The translations under genes and the position numbers were made by a program. The notes under the pieces were generated by a model, which made no database searches, was not told the origin of the DNA, and was given only the letters and a program-made list of their open reading frames with translations. A DNA stretch of 64,000 nucleotides from Maritalea myrionectae DSM 19524 (lineage in GTDB: Bacteria; Pseudomonadota; Alphaproteobacteria; Rhizobiales; Devosiaceae), in NCBI RefSeq assembly GCF_000423365.1, contig NZ_AUHV01000004.1, positions 372,001 through 436,000 of the forward strand, written 5' to 3'. This document shows, piece after piece, positions 1 through 9,469 of the stretch; within the stretch, counting starts at the first letter, position 1; every line of letters begins with the position of its first letter.

Positions 1-1055
1 CCCAGTTGGAAGCACACCCCAATATCACCATTGAGCGCAGCGAAGTTGACGGCTTGCCGCCAAAAGAGTGGCAACATGTGATCATCGCAACTGGGCCGCT
101 CACCTCGCCAGCCTTGGCTGAAGGCATTCAGTCTGTCACCGGCGAAGATTCCCTTTCCTTTTTTGATGCGATTGCGCCGATCATTCATAAGGAAAGCATC
201 AATTTTGATATTGTCTGGGCACAATCGCGATATGACAAACCTGGCCCTGGCGGCACAGGCGCTGACTATTTGAACTGCCCGATGGATGAAGCGCAGTACA
301 ATGCGTTCGTCGATGCCTTGTTGGAAGGCGAAAAAACTGAGTTCAAAGAGTGGGAAAACGTCCCCTACTTTGATGGGTGTTTGCCGATTGAGGTGATGGC
401 CGAGCGTGGACGCGAAACCTTGCGTTTTGGCCCCATGAAGCCAGTTGGCTTGACCAACCCCAACAATCCGGATGTGAAGCCACATGCCATCGTGCAGCTG
501 CGCCAAGACAACGCGCTGGGCACCTTATGGAATATGGTTGGGTTTCAGACCAAGCTGAAATATGGCGCACAAGCCGAAATCTTACGCAAGATTCCCGGGT
601 TAGAAGATGCCAAATTTGCCCGTCTTGGCGGCTTGCACAGGAACACGTTCCTCAATTCGCCCGCACTGCTGGATGAACAGCTTCGGCTAAAAGCTGATCC
701 GCGCTTGCGCTTTGCTGGTCAAGTTACCGGCGTCGAGGGCTATGTTGAAAGCGCTGGGCTGGGCCTGGTTGTTGGTCGTTTGGCGGCAAACGAAATTTTG
801 GGCCATCAAATTGATGCTCCGCCCAAAACCACCGCTTTGGGCGCGTTGGTGCACCACATTACGGGCGGACATTTGGCGGATGAGACAAATGGCATCAAGA
901 GCTTTCAGCCGATGAATGTTAATTTTGGCCTGTTCCCGCCTGTAGAAGTGACAAAACCCGAAGGCGTGAAACGTTGGCGCGGCCCCGACCGGGGCAAGGC
1001 AAAAAAACGTGCAACGTCAGCGCGCGCCCTCGAACATTTAGAACAATGGCGCTAA
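1..1055 (+). CDS. trmFO: TrmFO, tRNA (uracil-54-C5)-methyltransferase, 3' part
   Basis: Flavoprotein that makes m5U54 in the T-loop of tRNA using methylenetetrahydrofolate and FADH2. About 350 C-terminal residues are present; family members are roughly 450-480 aa, so the N-terminal FAD-binding glycine motif lies before the window and the first base here is inside the gene. Visible family signatures are an [10 protein letters not shown] stretch near the start, a central FGPMKPVGL block and the C-terminal [20 protein letters not shown] block. The stop codon TAA (1053-1055) overlaps the stop of the convergent DUF4153 gene by three bases and sits in the loop of a terminator hairpin. The reading frame is open throughout. 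Confidence 0.95.
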   Translation, partial: QLEAHPNITIERSEVDGLPPKEWQHVIIATGPLTSPALAEGIQSVTGEDSLSFFDAIAPIIHKESINFDIVWAQSRYDKPGPGGTGADYLNCPMDEAQYNAFVDALLEGEKTEFKEWENVPYFDGCLPIEVMAERGRETLRFGPMKPVGLTNPNNPDVKPHAIVQLRQDNALGTLWNMVGFQTKLKYGAQAEILRKIPGLEDAKFARLGGLHRNTFLNSPALLDEQLRLKADPRLRFAGQVTGVEGYVESAGLGLVVGRLAANEILGHQIDAPPKTTALGALVHHITGGHLADETNGIKSFQPMNVNFGLFPPVEVTKPEGVKRWRGPDRGKAKKRATSARALEHLEQWR

Positions 1056-1076
1056 TCGGCGCCATTGGTTTGTTTT
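1044..1076 (+). terminator. Intrinsic terminator of trmFO with the stop codon in its loop
   Basis: CAATGGCGC (1044-1052) pairs perfectly with GCGCCATTG (1059-1067); the 6-base loop contains the trmFO stop codon. A T-rich run (GTTTGTTTTT) follows on the plus strand. On the minus strand no comparable T-run follows, so it should act mainly for trmFO. Confidence 0.7.
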
Positions 1077-2803
1077 TCAAACACATAGAAATCCAAACGC
1101 ACGACTTTGCGCGCCATATCGGGGTCCATATCGATGTTGGCTTCATGCAGATTCAGATAGAGAGTATGCTCCGCGCCCGTGATTTTTATGGTGTTTTCCG
1201 GCATAGTGGTGACAGTTAGGTTTTGCTGATTGATCCAGGTGGTGAGGTCGTAGCGTGAGAATTGCACATCATCGCGCATCACGACCAAATCTTTGTCATC
1301 CATGCGGAATTCGTAAGGTCCAAGCTGCTGGCTGCAACAGGGCAATTCAACACGACCATAAAATTTGTAGGTCCCTGAGAGATCCAACGGCTCTTCATTG
1401 GTTAGCCGAACAAACTCAATCGGCCGGTTGTTTGGCACTATATCTGGAAGCCCCAGCAGCGCCGCGAATTTCTCACGCGAAATCTCGCCATCAAACTCAA
1501 ATCCTTTGATCTCAAGTTCTCTGGACAGTGCTGTGCGCCCTTCTTTCGAATTCAATAAATAGTTCGCCGCACCGCGAAGACGTTGGGCTGCCTCATCGTC
1601 GTCATCCGCCTCCTTCCATCGTTCGTAGTTTTGCTCAAAACGCGCGAGTTGATCGCGTATTGACCAAATCTCCAAATTGAAGGGCCCGAAGGAAACCAAA
1701 AGCAAAATGAGCGCTGCCAAAGCCGGTAAGAGCCGGATATCCAAGCGATTGAAGATGCCGACGCCCACAATCAAACTGGTCCACAACGCCCCCGCCAACA
1801 GCAATATTCGCTCTGGCGTAAGGCCATAGGCCGCGACGCGAATGTAGATCGCAATGATCAGCATGATCACCGGAACGATGGCCAGAAAGGGCCAGAAGCG
1901 CAGATATTTTGCCACAACGGGCTTTTCGCGCATGAATTTTGGATAAAGCAGCAGATGGTTGAGCCCAGCGACACATATGAAACCGATCACCATCCAACCA
2001 ATTGTGCCTTCAGGATAGGTTTGCTGAATGACAATCTGGACGGCATAGGCAACGAGGATCAGGGCATACAGGGTCAAAAACGGCGCAAAAATGTACAAGC
2101 CTAAAAAGCCAACGGCTTGGGACAAAAAGTCTGGTTTGTTTAGCTCATCATCTCGGAATTCACTTGCTTTCGGAATTGTGGCGAACCAGTAGATCGGGGC
2201 GAACAGTGCGCCAGCAAGCGGCAGCAGATAACGGTACATCAAATGCTCAAGCTGAAATCCGAACAGAATCGAGACGGAGCGCTCGATAATCACCAAGCCA
2301 AGCAAAATCACCAAATATGCAAATCCGGCGACAATTGCCGACACGATGGAGCGATGGTTCATCCACCAAAATAGATTTTGCTGCCTGCGGCCATCATGCT
2401 TTCGCGTGAAATGAAGCGTTGGCGAGATCGAAGTCAGCAAAATCAGGATCGGCACCCACATAAAGGGTTGGCCAAGGGCCATATTCTCCAAGAATATGGT
2501 GGCCCCAAGCGCCAATAGCCCCATCAAATTGATAATCCAACCGACAATTTTGCCGAAAACGCGGCTTTCAACTGCAAGCTGGGTGGCAACAGCCAAAAGG
2601 GCTGTCAGCTCGACGGTGGCGAATGTTTTAAACAAGAAATCGTCGGCCGGGTTGGAGGACCCATTCAATTCAACAAGAAAAAGAATCGCGCCGATCGTGA
2701 CAAGACCAACGGAAAACGGGAAGCGCTGCACCGTGCGTGCAAGCTCCGGACCAAAGCGATCGCGCCATTTTTGCAAGGCATTCATTGGTTCCGGATCGGC
2801 CAT
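1052..2803 (-). CDS. DUF4153 family integral membrane protein
   Basis: 583 aa. The first roughly 385 residues contain about ten hydrophobic helices separated by short loops, and the last roughly 190 residues are a soluble domain rich in charged residues. This matches the DUF4153 family, whose biochemical role is not established. The ATG at 2803 is preceded by GGAG eight bases upstream, which overlaps the stop codon of the preceding synthase-like gene, so the two are probably translated from one message. It is the last gene of the secDF-to-DUF4153 minus-strand run and converges on trmFO with overlapping stop codons. Confidence 0.75.
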   Translation of the reverse strand: MADPEPMNALQKWRDRFGPELARTVQRFPFSVGLVTIGAILFLVELNGSSNPADDFLFKTFATVELTALLAVATQLAVESRVFGKIVGWIINLMGLLALGATIFLENMALGQPFMWVPILILLTSISPTLHFTRKHDGRRQQNLFWWMNHRSIVSAIVAGFAYLVILLGLVIIERSVSILFGFQLEHLMYRYLLPLAGALFAPIYWFATIPKASEFRDDELNKPDFLSQAVGFLGLYIFAPFLTLYALILVAYAVQIVIQQTYPEGTIGWMVIGFICVAGLNHLLLYPKFMREKPVVAKYLRFWPFLAIVPVIMLIIAIYIRVAAYGLTPERILLLAGALWTSLIVGVGIFNRLDIRLLPALAALILLLVSFGPFNLEIWSIRDQLARFEQNYERWKEADDDDEAAQRLRGAANYLLNSKEGRTALSRELEIKGFEFDGEISREKFAALLGLPDIVPNNRPIEFVRLTNEEPLDLSGTYKFYGRVELPCCSQQLGPYEFRMDDKDLVVMRDDVQFSRYDLTTWINQQNLTVTTMPENTIKITGAEHTLYLNLHEANIDMDPDMARKVVRLDFYVFEKQTNGAD

Positions 2804-2813
2804 TTTTTCGCTC

Positions 2814-3677
2814 CTACTTGCGCAAACCCCATCGCATTAGCCGGAGTATTTTGCGCCAATCAGACATTTTTACGGCATGCCACTCACCCTTGTCGAGCGC
2901 GCGTTGCATACGCGTTAAATCGCTATCGATAAAGGGCCAGACACCAAATGCTGGTTTCGCAGCGCTGGGCAAGGCCTTAATCGCCTTGTTCGCTTTGTCG
3001 AGATGATCTCTGGCATGCTCGGCACATGATTGAAGGGCTTGAAGAATTTCTTCCTCTGGCTTGCCTGCAAATATATCATTGTCTTTTAGACCGAACGCAG
3101 CGAACACGTTGACGGGTAGAAAAACCTGCGCCCGCCGACGATCATATTCAAAGCTATAAAGCGCGCGTACGTAGGTTTGCGCCACGCCCAGATGGCCAGC
3201 AGCATCGTTAAACTGCTCCGGTGCGTCCTGTTCGCCGACACAAATCTGGGCCGCATATTGAAGAATGATGGATGCGACCTCACCTGCATAGCCTTCAAAT
3301 TGGTTTTGATCGGGCATCGGGTCTTGATAGAGATCGAAACGTCGCGCCGCGACCATGCGCAAAAGCGGCACTGTTGAAAGCTTATACTTCTCGATGGCGT
3401 TAAACAGCGCATTCGCTAAAGGATTGCTTTCAACATCGCCATGGCGCTCGCCTTCGAGCGCGTCGCGCCAAAACTGCAAGCGAATCTCGCCTGGCATCGG
3501 TTCGCTCACACGGTGACGAATAGCTGCTAACTCGGCCGCGAATGCGTGTAGCGTCTGTATGGGAAGCCGGACATGCTGTGGCAGGACTAGGCTGGCAAGG
3601 TAGGCGTCTCGGTCCAACTCGCGCAATTGGGCAGATATGATTGCGGCTTCATCGTCGTTTTGGGCGCGCTGGCTCAT
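2814..3677 (-). CDS. Squalene/phytoene synthase-fold protein, NDUFAF6-like
   Basis: 287 aa, all-alpha squalene/phytoene synthase fold. The first aspartate-rich substrate motif of true synthases is replaced by AELAAIRHRVSEP followed by QFWRDAL, the pattern seen in NDUFAF6 (C8orf38), a mitochondrial complex I assembly factor; no carotenoid or hopanoid gene is nearby. I therefore read it as the NDUFAF6-like branch rather than a prenyl synthase, although COG1562 annotation would call it phytoene synthase. Its ATG overlaps the stop of the Mth938/NDUFAF3-like gene by four bases, indicating translational coupling of two putative respiratory assembly factors. Confidence 0.8.
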   Translation of the reverse strand: MSQRAQNDDEAAIISAQLRELDRDAYLASLVLPQHVRLPIQTLHAFAAELAAIRHRVSEPMPGEIRLQFWRDALEGERHGDVESNPLANALFNAIEKYKLSTVPLLRMVAARRFDLYQDPMPDQNQFEGYAGEVASIILQYAAQICVGEQDAPEQFNDAAGHLGVAQTYVRALYSFEYDRRRAQVFLPVNVFAAFGLKDNDIFAGKPEEEILQALQSCAEHARDHLDKANKAIKALPSAAKPAFGVWPFIDSDLTRMQRALDKGEWHAVKMSDWRKILRLMRWGLRK

Positions 3678-4066
3678 TTTCCACGCTCAACGGCCAATAG
3701 AGCGGCGGCGACTGCGCGCTTTTCGCCCAGGAGCACATTATACGTCCGCGCCGCGGCACCTGTGCTCATGGGTTCTGTGATGATGTTGAGGTCGCGGCCT
3801 GTTTGCTTGATCGGTTTTTCCAATACAAACAATTGATCGCCAGTGCCGACAAACAGCACATCGATTTGGTCGGCCTCAGCCCAGACTTTCGCCAAACTGT
3901 CGTGGGTGATGTCTTGCACGGTCTTAACGTCCCATGCATGCATGCCAGATGGCAGACAAAGCAGCGAGCCAATGTGCGACATATCTCCAAACCGGAAGCC
4001 CCCATTGCCATAAGCGTCAATGGGAACTTGATATTTGAGAAAGCCTTTTTCCGGTGGGGTGATCAA
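3674..4066 (-). CDS. Mth938/DUF498 domain protein, NDUFAF3-like
   Basis: 130 aa, a single compact Mth938-like domain. Family hallmarks visible are the central LFVGTGDQL segment and the C-terminal STGAAARTYNVLLGEKRAVAAALLAV block. The human homologue NDUFAF3 is a complex I assembly factor; the bacterial role is inferred, not shown. It sits three bases after the secDF stop and overlaps the NDUFAF6-like gene, so it is likely in the yajC-secDF transcript. Confidence 0.85.
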   Translation of the reverse strand: MITPPEKGFLKYQVPIDAYGNGGFRFGDMSHIGSLLCLPSGMHAWDVKTVQDITHDSLAKVWAEADQIDVLFVGTGDQLFVLEKPIKQTGRDLNIITEPMSTGAAARTYNVLLGEKRAVAAALLAVERGK

Positions 4067-4069
4067 GAC

Positions 4070-6613
4070 TTAAACCGATGCCCCATCCGCGCGCCGTTCT
4101 TCTTTTGGCGCAGCTTCTTTGCGGCTGGTGAGGTTGAAATTGATCAACAATGGAGAGGCCACAAATATGGTTGAATATGTCCCCACAAGCACACCCCAAG
4201 CCATAGCAATGGTAAAGCTGCGGATCACCTCGCCGCCGAACACCACCAATGCACCTAAGGCGAGCAACGTGGTGATCGATGTCAGGATCGTACGCGAGAG
4301 GGTCTGATTGACCGACATGTTCAACAGCTCGGGAATGCTCATCTTACGATATTTGCGCAGATTCTCCCGCACGCGGTCGTATATCACCACCGTATCGTTC
4401 AAAGAGTAACCGACAATCGTCAGGATCGCCGCGATGGAGGCAAGATTGAATTCCAGTCCTGTCAGTGCGAACAAGCCGATTGTCAGCAGCACGTCATGGA
4501 CCAAGGCAGCAACAGCGCCGATAGCAAATTGCCACTCAAACCGCATCCAGATATAGGCCAACACCGCAACAATAGCGGCTACAACAGCCAATGTACCTGT
4601 TTGTGCCAACTCACCGGAGACAGTGGGGCCAACCACCTCAGAACGGCGTCGATCATAGCCGACGGCCTCAACAGCCTCGATAACCTTAGTTACGGCTTCC
4701 TGCTGCGCAACATCACCGCCCGGCTGGGTTTCTACCCGGATCAACACGTCAATATCGGAGCCAAACTCTTGAACTTGAACATCCCCAAGATCGAGGGCGC
4801 CCACAATTTCGCGTAATTCGGCTATGTCCGCAGGGCCTTCAATCGACTGAACCTCAATGGCGGAGCCGCCTTTAAAATCGATGCCGAGATTGAGCCCCTT
4901 GGCGCCAAACAATGCCAATGACCCCACAACCAGCACAGCTGAGAAGGTGTAAGCCAGTTTCCGCAAGTTCATAAATTCAAAGTTGAAATTTTCCGGCCAA
5001 ACTTTGAGGAGTGCGATTTTTAGCTCTTTCGGGCGACGACGCGCGTACCAACGCGAAATCATGAACTGGGTCAGCACATAGGCTGTGAACAAGGTGGTGA
5101 TGATACCGATGGCCAAGGTCACCGCAAAACCACGGATGGGGCCAGAGCCAAGGAAGAACAGGATCGCCGCGGCAATCAGCGTGGTGACGTTCGCGTCCAA
5201 AATGGTCGTAAACGCTCGCTGAAAACCAGCTTCGATGGCTTGAATGGCACCACGTCCTGCCCGTTTTTCCTCACGGATACGCTCATAAATCAGCACGTTC
5301 GCATCCACGGCCATACCGATGGTCAGCACGATACCCGCAATACCAGGCAGCGTGAGCGTTGCGCCCAACAGCGACAGCGTGCCCAAAATCAACGTGATGT
5401 TGAGGAGCAAGGAAATGTTGGCGAACACACCAAATGTGCCATAGGCAACGACCATAAAGATGATCACAAGGATACCACCGACAACACCAGCCGTTTCACC
5501 GGCCGCCACGCTGTCCGCACCAAGGCTTGGGCCAACAGATCGTTCTTCAATGATGTCCAAGGTCGCTGGCAAGGCACCTGCCCGCAGCAAGACGGCCAAG
5601 TCATTGGCGCTTTCTGCAGTGAAGTTACCAAAGATTTGCCCGGAACCGCCAGGGATAGCGGAATTGATCACCGGTGCGGTAATCACTTGATTATCCAGCA
5701 CAACAGCAAATCGTTTGCCGATATTGTTGGCGGTAATTTCCGCAAATTTTACACCGCCACGTGTATCGAACCGGAAGGTCACGATGGGCGAGCTGTTCTG
5801 TGCGTCAAATCCGGGTTGTGAATCGACCAAAGATTCACCGCCGATTGCCACTTCTTCAAACACCAATTCCTCGCCACCATCTTGGCTCGGCAAAATCATG
5901 GTGCCATCGGGCAGTCCTTGGATTTTCGCTTGGGCAGCGCTCATGGTGGGGTGCACCATGTGGAAGGTGAGACGCGCGGTTTTAGAAATTACGTCTTTCA
6001 GGCGTTCAGAATCATCAAACCCGGGCACTTGAACCAGAATTCGATCATTGCCCTGACGCTGAATGGTCGGTTCTGTTGTGCCCAGCTCGTCAACGCGGCG
6101 ACGGACCACTTCAATGGATTGCGCCACAACAGATGACAAGCGCTCTGAAATGCCCTCTTCCGTCAGCTCAATCGTGATAAGCTGGTCAGGTGTTTGATTG
6201 ATGATCATTTCATCAATACCACCAACACCGCCAAGCGACTGCGACAACGGAACGTCCAGCTCCTGCAAGGCATTGAGGGCTGTTTCCAGATTTTCTTTGT
6301 CGGTCAACTCGATGGTGAGCTTGGCCTCATCGGTTTTGATCAAATGGCCAATGCCATTGTCGTTCGCCAGAATAGACCGCGCTTCACGCCGCAATTCTTT
6401 TACGCGTTCGCTCACGATTTCTTCGCGATTCACTTCCAAAAGCAAGTGTGAACCGCCCTGCAAATCCAGCCCCAAGACAATCTGCTTTTTTGGCATCCAG
6501 TCAGGCAAGCTGTTCAGTGTTGCGGGTGCAACAAAGTTCGGCAGCGTGAACAATATGCCGGCAAGCGCCACAATAACAATCAGTGCCGCGCGGAGTGGAG
6601 AAGAATTTAGCAT
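4070..6613 (-). CDS. secDF: Protein translocase subunit SecDF, fused
   Basis: 847 aa fusion of SecD and SecF, proton-driven membrane components that help SecYEG complete protein export. An N-terminal helix (about 8-28) is followed by LGLDLQGGSHLLLEV, the large periplasmic P1 domain and a helix bundle (about 375-520). The SecF half begins near residue 540, recognisable by LNLGIDFKGGSAIEV, and has its own helix bundle with SLNDTVVIYDRVREN. Fusion of SecD and SecF is common in bacteria including many Hyphomicrobiales. yajC lies 32 bases upstream on the same strand and the complex I assembly homologues immediately downstream. Confidence 0.97.
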   Translation of the reverse strand: MLNSSPLRAALIVIVALAGILFTLPNFVAPATLNSLPDWMPKKQIVLGLDLQGGSHLLLEVNREEIVSERVKELRREARSILANDNGIGHLIKTDEAKLTIELTDKENLETALNALQELDVPLSQSLGGVGGIDEMIINQTPDQLITIELTEEGISERLSSVVAQSIEVVRRRVDELGTTEPTIQRQGNDRILVQVPGFDDSERLKDVISKTARLTFHMVHPTMSAAQAKIQGLPDGTMILPSQDGGEELVFEEVAIGGESLVDSQPGFDAQNSSPIVTFRFDTRGGVKFAEITANNIGKRFAVVLDNQVITAPVINSAIPGGSGQIFGNFTAESANDLAVLLRAGALPATLDIIEERSVGPSLGADSVAAGETAGVVGGILVIIFMVVAYGTFGVFANISLLLNITLILGTLSLLGATLTLPGIAGIVLTIGMAVDANVLIYERIREEKRAGRGAIQAIEAGFQRAFTTILDANVTTLIAAAILFFLGSGPIRGFAVTLAIGIITTLFTAYVLTQFMISRWYARRRPKELKIALLKVWPENFNFEFMNLRKLAYTFSAVLVVGSLALFGAKGLNLGIDFKGGSAIEVQSIEGPADIAELREIVGALDLGDVQVQEFGSDIDVLIRVETQPGGDVAQQEAVTKVIEAVEAVGYDRRRSEVVGPTVSGELAQTGTLAVVAAIVAVLAYIWMRFEWQFAIGAVAALVHDVLLTIGLFALTGLEFNLASIAAILTIVGYSLNDTVVIYDRVRENLRKYRKMSIPELLNMSVNQTLSRTILTSITTLLALGALVVFGGEVIRSFTIAMAWGVLVGTYSTIFVASPLLINFNLTSRKEAAPKEERRADGASV

Positions 6614-6645
6614 CGCAAGAAAACCTAGCGTTCGCGTTTAAAGAA

Positions 6646-6984
6646 TTATTTTTTGTTGTCGTTGACGGGCTCTGCTTTGGTGCGCACGTCAGCAACCATT
6701 GAGCGCAAAACCTTCACACGCACATTTTCAGCCAGCTCAACTTCAAGTTCATTATCGTCTTTGACACGTGTCACTTTACCGATAATGCCGCCATTGGTGA
6801 CGATCACGTCGTTACGACGAATGGCGTCGAGCATGTTCTTTTGTTCTTTCACGCGCTTTTGCTGCGGACGAATGATCAAAAAATAGAAAATTGGGATGAT
6901 CAACAAGATTGGCATCAAGCTGGTCAAATAATCTGCTGCACCTGGCGCGCCAGCTGCCTGAGCAAATGCGGGAGAGACAAACAT
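6646..6984 (-). CDS. yajC: Preprotein translocase subunit YajC
   Basis: 112 aa. One N-terminal transmembrane helix (about 22-42) is followed by FLIIRPQQKRVKEQ and an SH3-like cytosolic domain with NDVIVTNGGIIGKV, the standard YajC signature. It is an accessory of the SecDF-YajC holotranslocon complex. GGAG lies about eight bases before the ATG. It is the first gene of the yajC-secDF operon, and its upstream region can fold into a nested hairpin (7001-7053). Confidence 0.95.
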   Translation of the reverse strand: MFVSPAFAQAAGAPGAADYLTSLMPILLIIPIFYFLIIRPQQKRVKEQKNMLDAIRRNDVIVTNGGIIGKVTRVKDDNELEVELAENVRVKVLRSMVADVRTKAEPVNDNKK

Positions 6985-7000
6985 ACGGATACTCCTTGAT

Positions 7001-7053
7001 GTGGCTTTTGTTCATTTCAGATTTCACATAATCTGAGAGAAAGCCCAAGCCAC
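7001..7053 (-). promoter_or_regulatory. Nested inverted repeats in the yajC leader
   Basis: Two concentric perfect repeats: an outer 7-bp stem (7001-7007 with 7047-7053, GTGGCTT/AAGCCAC) and an inner 7-bp stem (7017-7023 with 7030-7036, TCAGATT/AATCTGA) with a 6-base loop. In the minus-strand transcript they would lie 17-69 bases before the yajC ATG. It could be a leader RNA structure or a protein-binding site; no known family recognised. Confidence 0.35.
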
Positions 7054-7142
7054 GGGTTGGTTTGGTTTTGCGGGAATATATAGGGGGGATTTTTGAAATG
7101 CAAAGCGAAAACCCCACCTTTTTTCATGAGTTTGGAGCAAAA

Positions 7143-8009
7143 ATGAAATTAAGTGAGTTCTTGGCCGATATTGCACAGTCTTTACGCGTGTTGGCCAGCC
7201 GTCCAAGCAGCGATCAGGTGGTGATTGGTGACGCAAACGCGTACCAATGGGAAGGCAGCACCAGCCAGCTCATGCCCGTGCACAATGTCAACCGAGTCGC
7301 ACTTGATCTTTTGCAGGGGATTGAACCGCAAAAAAGAACGCTTTTCGATAATAGTTTGCAGTTCGCCAAGGGCTTAGGTGCCAACAATGCGCTGCTTTGG
7401 GGCGCCAAGGGCATGGGCAAAAGCTCTATCGTCAAAGCGATCCATGGCGAAATTGTTGAGCAAGCGTCCCATGAAAATGGCATCAAACGGCTTATCCTTG
7501 TGGAGATCCACCGGGAAGACATTGCCACCCTCCCCGAATTGATGCGTAAATTGGCAACGCAGGACATGCAATTCCTCGTCTATTGTGACGATTTATCCTT
7601 CGACCGCGAAGAAACGGACTATAAAGCGCTCAAAACTGTGCTCGATGGCGGCTTGGAAGGCCGTCCGAAAAATGTGCTGTTTTACGCCACATCAAACCGT
7701 CGACACTTGATGCCGCGCGAAATGATCGACAATGAAGCGCGGGCGGCAATCCATTCCAATGAGGCAAATGACGAGAAAGTTTCGCTTTCTGATCGGTTTG
7801 GCCTGTGGATTGGTTTTCACAATTGCGATCAAGATACCTATTTGGACATGATCCGGGGTTATTGTGATTATTTTGGCATTGAGGAAGAAGCGGATGCTTT
7901 GCGTGCGGCGGCAATTGAATGGGCGGCAACGCGCGGATCGCGCTCCGGGCGCGTAGCGATCCAATTTGTGCGGCATTTGGCCGGCAAAAAAGGGCGCGCC
8001 ATTTCCTGA
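7143..8009 (+). CDS. DUF815 family AAA-type ATPase
   Basis: 288 aa from the ATG at 7143, chosen because GGAG lies five bases upstream; an in-frame ATG at 7098 with its own G-rich tract is an alternative. P-loop WGAKGMGKSS (about residue 82), acidic Walker B-like VYCDDLSF and a sensor-like FYATSNRRHLMPRE block are present, as is typical for DUF815 (COG2607), a widespread predicted ATPase whose client is unknown. It is transcribed divergently from yajC and convergently with nlpD; its last codons and stop form part of the nlpD terminator. Confidence 0.85.
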   Translation: MKLSEFLADIAQSLRVLASRPSSDQVVIGDANAYQWEGSTSQLMPVHNVNRVALDLLQGIEPQKRTLFDNSLQFAKGLGANNALLWGAKGMGKSSIVKAIHGEIVEQASHENGIKRLILVEIHREDIATLPELMRKLATQDMQFLVYCDDLSFDREETDYKALKTVLDGGLEGRPKNVLFYATSNRRHLMPREMIDNEARAAIHSNEANDEKVSLSDRFGLWIGFHNCDQDTYLDMIRGYCDYFGIEEEADALRAAAIEWAATRGSRSGRVAIQFVRHLAGKKGRAIS

Positions 8010-8016
8010 CGCGCCC
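7986..8016 (-). terminator. Intrinsic terminator of the serS-surE-pcm-nlpD run, inside the DUF815 3' end
   Basis: GGGCGCG (7992-7998) pairs with CGCGCCC (8010-8016). A six-base A-run at 7986-7991 becomes a U-tract on the minus strand, making a canonical terminator for nlpD. The loop contains the DUF815 stop codon (8007-8009), so the element probably also helps end the plus-strand transcript. Confidence 0.75.
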
Positions 8017-8042
8017 CTCTTACTGTCTTTAATTCAATAGAT

Positions 8043-9422
8043 TTAGCTGGCCAACAATGGTGCCGGGTCAACCGGTGTTGCACCTTTGCGCAATTCAAAG
8101 TGCAATTGTGGACGCGCCACAGAACCTGTCAGGCCAACGGAGCCAATTTGCTCGCCACGGCGAATGTTGGCACCTTTGGAGACGCTGATGTCTCTCAAGT
8201 GAGCGTAAGCAGACACATATCCGTTCGGGTGTTTGATCAAAACGAGATTGCCGTAGCCTTCAACTGCGTTGCCCGTGTAAATCACGGTACCTGTATCGGC
8301 GGCCTTCACTGACGTGCCTTCTGGCGCTTCAATGTTAATGCCTGTATTTTTCGACGCCTTGAAATCTTGAATCATGCGCCCTGAAACCGGCCAGCGGAAA
8401 CCTTGAGATTGTGACTCGGCTTGCGGCGCGGCAACCGCAGGAGTGCTCGGCACTGATGCGGTTTTGATCTCTTCTTGAGCTTTCGGTGCGGCAGCAGGCT
8501 GCGCTGTTTGTGTTGGCGCAGGTGTTGGTGTCGCCGCTGGCGCAGTCGGTTTTGTCGCAACCTTCAGACCAGCAGGACGCGCGATTGGCGTTGGGCTAGC
8601 TTGTGGTGCGTCGCTAACAGCCTGCGGTGCAGGTATAGACGTTTGCACTTCAGCAACTTTTTGCGCTGGCGCTCTTTGAGCGATCAAATCCGGACGACCG
8701 GGAATGATCAGCTCTTGGCCAACAAAAATACGGTCGGCTGAGGCCAGACCGTTGGCCGTAACAATGGCATCAGCCGTTACGTCATAGCGCCGCGCAATCA
8801 CGTAGAGTGATTCGCCCGCCTCAATTTTATGCATGAAGGCATTTTCAGGCACCAAACGCGGCGTTGCTGCGGTTTCGGTTGCTGGCGGCTGCAATGTTTG
8901 TGGCTGAGTTTGAATCTCAGCGGGCGAAGTGGACGCTGTCATGGTTGAGGTACTCTTTACTGGAAGTGGTGACAAACTAGGCAAAGGTTGCTGCGAAACC
9001 TGAGACGGTGCTGCGGCCACATTGCCGAAATTAGAGTTAGACGCCTGTGTTTGCGGATAATTGCCGGCCAATAACGGATCTTGTGAACCGGAAGCCGGAT
9101 AGCCCATTTGTGCACTACCGCCCACATCCGCAGGTGGTGTAAATGGTGCATTTGAATTTTGCGCCACACGAACAGGTGCTGGCGAAAGGGGCTGCGCACT
9201 GTTTTGCGGCGTCCCGATTGCCGTTGGCATTGCCTGATTTAAATCGGCATTTTGGGCAGTGTTCACAGAATTTGTGACCAGCGGACCATTTGAGATGAAG
9301 GGAGACCGCGCTGTGGTGCAGCCTGCCAGAACCCCGGCGACACCCAGAACGGAAATAAGGGCGACACTGTTTTTCAACAGCCGTGTTTTTTGGCGCACTA
9401 TCATGGTTTTACTCATACTCAA
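8043..9422 (-). CDS. nlpD: LysM/M23 lipoprotein, NlpD-like amidase activator
   Basis: 459 aa. An N-terminal signal with lipobox LAGC (about residues 31-34) predicts a lipoprotein. A long Pro/Gln/Ala-rich linker leads to a LysM domain (about 196-242, ESLYVIARRYDVT) and a C-terminal M23/LytM domain (about 341-459). The zinc ligands look lost: the usual HxGIDI is NTGINIEAP and the usual HLHFE is QLHFE, as in E. coli NlpD, which activates amidases instead of cutting peptidoglycan. GNAVEGYGNLVLIKH also resembles NlpD. The surE-pcm-nlpD order matches the enterobacterial arrangement before rpoS. MSK at 9416 is an alternative start. Confidence 0.85.
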   Translation of the reverse strand: MSMSKTMIVRQKTRLLKNSVALISVLGVAGVLAGCTTARSPFISNGPLVTNSVNTAQNADLNQAMPTAIGTPQNSAQPLSPAPVRVAQNSNAPFTPPADVGGSAQMGYPASGSQDPLLAGNYPQTQASNSNFGNVAAAPSQVSQQPLPSLSPLPVKSTSTMTASTSPAEIQTQPQTLQPPATETAATPRLVPENAFMHKIEAGESLYVIARRYDVTADAIVTANGLASADRIFVGQELIIPGRPDLIAQRAPAQKVAEVQTSIPAPQAVSDAPQASPTPIARPAGLKVATKPTAPAATPTPAPTQTAQPAAAPKAQEEIKTASVPSTPAVAAPQAESQSQGFRWPVSGRMIQDFKASKNTGINIEAPEGTSVKAADTGTVIYTGNAVEGYGNLVLIKHPNGYVSAYAHLRDISVSKGANIRRGEQIGSVGLTGSVARPQLHFELRKGATPVDPAPLLAS

Positions 9423-9469
9423 TACAACTTTACTCAGCCCAATATAGATTCATTAAGGTAAAGGGGAGT

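Noticed and set aside
6812-7117. Possible leader peptide overlapping yajC
   Set aside because: The frame runs far into yajC, has no ribosome site and no arrest-peptide-like end.
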